Source: Gemmatimonadota bacterium (GTDB lineage: Bacteria > Latescibacterota > UBA2968 > GCA-2709665). From it: a DNA stretch of 33,393 nt. The position numbers and the translations under genes are program-made. The stretch covers positions 1 through 33,393 of the forward strand of contig JAPPJY010000031.1 of NCBI GenBank assembly GCA_028874335.1, given 5' to 3'. The notes below the pieces were generated by a model. That model was not told where the DNA came from and did not search any database. It worked only from the letters and a program-made list of their open reading frames with translations. This document shows, piece after piece, positions 30,380 to 33,393 of this stretch. Position 1 is the stretch's first letter. Every line of letters starts with the position of its first letter.

Positions 30380-31653
30380 GTTCCTTCAACGCGGAGCAGG
30401 ACAGGGAAGAACTGGTCGAATCCCAGGTCCGTCGCCTGGGGGACATGCTCGTCCCGGTTCTGCGGGACAACGCGTTTTATAGAAGAAAGCTGACCGACGC
30501 CGGGCTGTCCTTGCCAGGGGACGTCCGGACCCTGGATGATTACCGGCGGCTTCCGTTTACAACCAAGGCTGAACTTTCGGCCGACCAGGACGCGCACCCG
30601 CCTTACGGAACCAATCTGACGTATCCTCTGCGGGATTACATCCGGGTCCACCAGACGTCAGGCACGACGGGCAGGCCCCTGCGCTGGCTGGATACGCGGC
30701 AAAGCTGGGACTGGTTCGCCGGCTGCTGGCGCCGGGTCTTCGATGGCGCCGGCCTTGCGTCCGGAGACCGGTTGTTTTTCGCCTTCTCGTTCGGACCGTT
30801 TATCGGGTTCTGGACCGCGCACGAAGCCGCCCGGCTGATTGGGGCGATGGCCATTACGGGCGGGTCGATGTCTTCGACCCAGCGGCTGCATGCCATCGAG
30901 GAACACCGCGCGACGGTTCTGGTCTGCACGCCGACGTACGCGCTTCATCTGGCGGAGGTGGCCGAAACAGAGGGGATCGACATCGCGGGTTCCAGCATTC
31001 GCGCCACGATCCACGCCGGGGAACCCGGGGCCGGCCTGCCGGCGACGAGGCGGAGGATCGAAGAAGCCTGGGGCGCCAGGTGTTACGACCATGCGGGTGC
31101 AACAGAAGTGGGGGCGTGGGGGTTTGAGTGCCGCGCCCGAAACGGCATGCACGTGAACGAAGCCGAGTTCATCTGCGAAGTGATCGATCCGGATTCCGGA
31201 GAACCGGCCGACGACGGTGAACTGGTCCTGACGAACCTGGGGAGGGTGGGGATGCCGGTGATCCGTTACCGGACCGGCGACCGCGTCAGTCGCGCGAAGC
31301 GCGCATGTCCATGCGGGTCCGGGTTTCTCCGTCTGGAGAACGGCGTCATCGGCCGCATCGACGGCGGGATCATCATTCGCGGGATCGTCATCTACCCGAG
31401 CGCCGTTGAGAACGTCGTCAGGTCCTTTCCGGAAATAACGGAGTTTGCAGTCGACGTTTACCGGCGTCGCTCCCTGGACGAAATGGAGATCCGCGTCGAA
31501 GTCAGGGGAGAATCATCGGATTCCGTCGCCGGTGACGTGGCGCGGGAAGCGAGACGGAATCTGGGATTCCGTGTGGGGGTTCGTGCGGTAGGCCCGAACA
31601 CGCTGCCCAGGTTCGAACTGAAGGCGAGACGGTTTACGGACCATCGACATTGA
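30376..31653 (+). CDS. PaaK-type CoA ligase/adenylating enzyme
   Basis: This 425-residue protein resembles phenylacetate-CoA ligases. TSGTTGRP (94-101) is the ATP loop. YDHAGATEVG (about 237-246) is the adenine-binding motif. RTGDRV (about 298-303) carries the conserved Asp, and the C-terminal domain has PRFELKARR near residue 415, the region of the catalytic Lys. Unlike the EhpF-like protein, it has a full C-terminal domain and can form acyl-CoA. CACPCG (about 312-317) could hold a structural metal in some family members. It starts at GTG 30376, overlapping the receptor stop (GTGA), so translation is coupled. The substrate is unknown but is likely an aryl or short-chain acid. Confidence 0.85.
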   Translation: MSSFNAEQDREELVESQVRRLGDMLVPVLRDNAFYRRKLTDAGLSLPGDVRTLDDYRRLPFTTKAELSADQDAHPPYGTNLTYPLRDYIRVHQTSGTTGRPLRWLDTRQSWDWFAGCWRRVFDGAGLASGDRLFFAFSFGPFIGFWTAHEAARLIGAMAITGGSMSSTQRLHAIEEHRATVLVCTPTYALHLAEVAETEGIDIAGSSIRATIHAGEPGAGLPATRRRIEEAWGARCYDHAGATEVGAWGFECRARNGMHVNEAEFICEVIDPDSGEPADDGELVLTNLGRVGMPVIRYRTGDRVSRAKRACPCGSGFLRLENGVIGRIDGGIIIRGIVIYPSAVENVVRSFPEITEFAVDVYRRRSLDEMEIRVEVRGESSDSVAGDVAREARRNLGFRVGVRAVGPNTLPRFELKARRFTDHRH

Positions 31654-31672
31654 GTTGCCGCGGGAAGTTCCA

Positions 31673-32935
31673 ATGGGTTCAGACTCCTACGATGTCATTG
31701 TAATCGGCGGCGGCCCCGCGGGTAGCACCACCGCCGCGCTGGTGGCCGAATACGGCCATCGCGTATTGCTGCTCGAGCGGGAGCGGTTTCCCCGGTTTCA
31801 GATCGGTGAGTCGCTGATGCCCGGTACGTACTGGTCCTTCAAACGGCTGGGCGTTCTGGAAAAACTGAAGAAGAGCGCGTTCGTCAAAAAATACAGCGTG
31901 CAATTCTTCGGTGCATCGGGCAAGGGATCGGCGCCATTCTATTTCCACCGGCACGACCCGCACGAGAGTTCGGTCACGTGGCAGGTGCTGCGAAGCGAGT
32001 TCGACCGGATGATGCTGGACAACGCCCGCGAGAAAGGGGCGTGGGTGAGGCAGGGGGCCGCCGTTCAGGAAGTCCTCTTCGACGGCAAGCGGGCCGTCGG
32101 CGTCAGGGCGAAATACAGCGACGGGAGCACGAGTGACCTCGCGGCACGGGTGATCGTGGACGCGACGGGACGCAGCGCGTTGATTTCCCGAAAGCTGAAA
32201 ATCAAGACCGAGGAGCCCACCCTCAGGAAGGCGTCCCTGTTCACCCATTTCAAGAGCGGGTCCAGAGACCCGGGGATCGACGAAGGGGCGACCCTGATAC
32301 TGCATACCCGAACGAAGGACGCGTGGTTCTGGTATATCCCGCTGGCGGACGACGTCGTCAGCGTGGGCGTGGTAGGAGATATCGGTTACCTGTTGCAGAA
32401 GCGTGCGGGTACCCCCCAGGAGATATTCGAGGAGGAGCTGGACCGCTGTCCGCCGATGCTGGACCGGCTGCGGCGCGCCCGTCAGCTGTTTCCCATGAAG
32501 GTGACCAGCGATTTTTCCTACCGGGCCCATTCCGTTTCCGGTGATGGCTGGGTGCTGGTCGGCGACGCCTACGGGTTTCTGGATCCCGTCTATTCGTCCG
32601 GCGTATTCCTGGCGCTCAAATCCGGCGAAATGGCGGCCGATGCGATTCACGAGGCATTTCTGAACGACGATTTTTCCGCGAAGCGGCTCGGAAAATGGGG
32701 TGAGGAATTCATCCCCGGAATGGAAGCCGTTCGGAAGCTGGTATACGCGTTCTACACGAAGGAATTCAGCTTCAGCCGGTTCCTCGACGCCCATCCGGAG
32801 TGTCTCGACGGCATCGTGGATATCCTGAGCGGGAAGATCTACATCAACGACGTCACGCACATCTTCGGGCCGATGGGACGGATGTGCAATCTTCCCGAAG
32901 ACGCGGATCACTATGGAAAAGCAATTAAAAATTAA
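31673..32935 (+). CDS. FAD-dependent halogenase-like oxidoreductase
   Basis: The 420-aa flavoprotein has GGGPAGS (12-18) for FAD binding and RFQIGESL, the segment found in flavin halogenases and related monooxygenases. WFWYIP (218-223) fits the WxWxIP signature of flavin-dependent halogenases. FLDPVYSSG (302-310) fits the Fx.Px.Sx.G motif. A Lys pair at 72-73 (VKKYSVQFF) stands where phenol-type halogenases keep the essential lysine. These signatures are not unique, since some reductases of this superfamily share parts of them. ATG 31673 is 19 bp after the ligase stop; no strong ribosome site is seen. The C-terminal codons run into an AT-rich repeat. Confidence 0.75.
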   Translation: MGSDSYDVIVIGGGPAGSTTAALVAEYGHRVLLLERERFPRFQIGESLMPGTYWSFKRLGVLEKLKKSAFVKKYSVQFFGASGKGSAPFYFHRHDPHESSVTWQVLRSEFDRMMLDNAREKGAWVRQGAAVQEVLFDGKRAVGVRAKYSDGSTSDLAARVIVDATGRSALISRKLKIKTEEPTLRKASLFTHFKSGSRDPGIDEGATLILHTRTKDAWFWYIPLADDVVSVGVVGDIGYLLQKRAGTPQEIFEEELDRCPPMLDRLRRARQLFPMKVTSDFSYRAHSVSGDGWVLVGDAYGFLDPVYSSGVFLALKSGEMAADAIHEAFLNDDFSAKRLGKWGEEFIPGMEAVRKLVYAFYTKEFSFSRFLDAHPECLDGIVDILSGKIYINDVTHIFGPMGRMCNLPEDADHYGKAIKN

Positions 32936-33121
32936 GAATTGAGAATTATAAAGTGCTGGAGACAAAATCACTGCTGTACAAAAACGGCTTTGATTAACTA
33001 CGAAAGTCGCGAAAATACACGAAATAGATGGCTGAAAGAAACGTCCATAGCCATTGGCGAAACGTGTCGGTAATAGGCAATTAAGAATTGAGAATTAAGA
33101 ATTGAGAATTGTGAAGTGCTG
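32921..33121. repeat. AT-rich tandem/direct repeats around gene end
   Basis: Units of ATTAAGAATTGAGAATT stand at 32931-32947 and twice at 33077-33110, and each block is followed by AAGTGCTG. They flank copy 2 of the 91-bp repeat. The first unit contains the halogenase stop codon, so the last residues (AIKN) are encoded by repeat sequence. Confidence 0.75.
32980..33071 (+). repeat. Dispersed ~92-bp repeat, copy 2
   Basis: This is the counterpart of 26149-26239, same orientation, with substitutions and a one-base difference in length. It sits between two AT-rich repeat blocks downstream of the halogenase gene. It contains no gene. Confidence 0.75.
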
Positions 33122-33166
33122 TCCATGACGGAAACCGATTTGGGAGGGGTGTGGTTGGCGTTCCCG

Positions 33167-33314
33167 GGAGCGAGGGCATCCTGCCCTCGACGTCGGAAAA
33201 CTCGTCGCACACGGTGTTTTCCGTGACCCGGTGTCGGAAAGAATGGCCCTGTCGGTCTCGCGACGCGAATAGGGGTAGGTGACGCGAAGTTCGAGGGCAG
33301 GATGCCCTCGCTCC
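33167..33314. repeat. Intergenic element with 24-bp perfect terminal inverted repeats
   Basis: The arms at 33167-33190 and 33291-33314 are perfect reverse complements over 24 bp. Each arm also contains its own stem (CGAGGGCA facing TGCCCTCG around TCC). The inside, about 100 bp, has no credible gene. The structure is that of a miniature inverted-repeat or palindromic repeat element. The remaining sequence to the end of the window shows no gene. Confidence 0.75.
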
Positions 33315-33393
33315 GGCTGCAAGTGGATCATGTCGTGACAGCGGTTCGAAAAGAGGATTTTGGACAGGTGTGAGACGCAATGAAGGATGGTAA

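Overview
The window looks like a piece of a GC-rich genome from an uncultured Gram-negative environmental bacterium. A TonB-dependent receptor implies an outer membrane. Gfo/Idh/MocA oxidoreductases, cytosolic polysaccharide-lyase-like proteins, exported PQQ-type beta-propellers, DUF433 and clan AA protease genes and many intergenic repeats recall Poribacteria, Latescibacterota or Planctomycetota-type lineages. There is no rRNA or marker gene, so the phylum is an inference. No tRNA, rRNA or CRISPR array was seen.

Region 1 (1-7.9 kb) is an accessory region of lower GC. It holds IS3 and IS21-family remnants, three decayed copies of the same istA segment with their 20-bp end-type repeats, and a ~570-bp direct duplication that carries a 50-aa membrane protein and a terminator and abuts broken Phd antitoxin genes. 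It also has several small hypothetical genes, an RDD membrane protein, an intact Panacea (DUF4065) antitoxin gene whose partner is interrupted by an in-frame amber codon, an intact Phd gene, and a small gene coupled to a clan AA aspartic protease.

Region 2 (7.9-12.8 kb) has a heparinase II/III-like lyase on the plus strand. It converges on a minus-strand pair: a polyprenyl-phosphate glycosyl transferase (GT2) and a GT-C membrane glycosyltransferase with a TPR tail.

Region 3 (13.3-25.7 kb) is a nine-gene plus-strand operon behind a good sigma70-like promoter: a LarA-family racemase/epimerase, a PcRGLX/YetA-like lyase-type protein, two Gfo/Idh/MocA oxidoreductases, an EhpF/LuxE-like adenylating enzyme, an aldehyde-dehydrogenase-fold acyl reductase, an iron-containing alcohol dehydrogenase, an exported beta-propeller and a HemN-like radical SAM enzyme. 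The adenylase, reductase and alcohol dehydrogenase are consecutive and together could reduce a carboxylic acid through an aldehyde to an alcohol. Finding this module inside a carbohydrate-type operon is the most interesting feature of the window.

Region 4 (25.7-33.4 kb) starts with a DUF433 antitoxin whose DUF5615-type toxin is cut off by a dispersed repeat. It continues with a second exported beta-propeller and an overlapping three-gene unit: TonB-dependent receptor, PaaK-type ligase and an FAD enzyme with both flavin-dependent halogenase signatures. The window ends in repeat-rich non-coding DNA. Regions 3 and 4 together could encode uptake and tailoring of an aromatic or acyl small molecule coupled to sugar-acid metabolism; this is inference.
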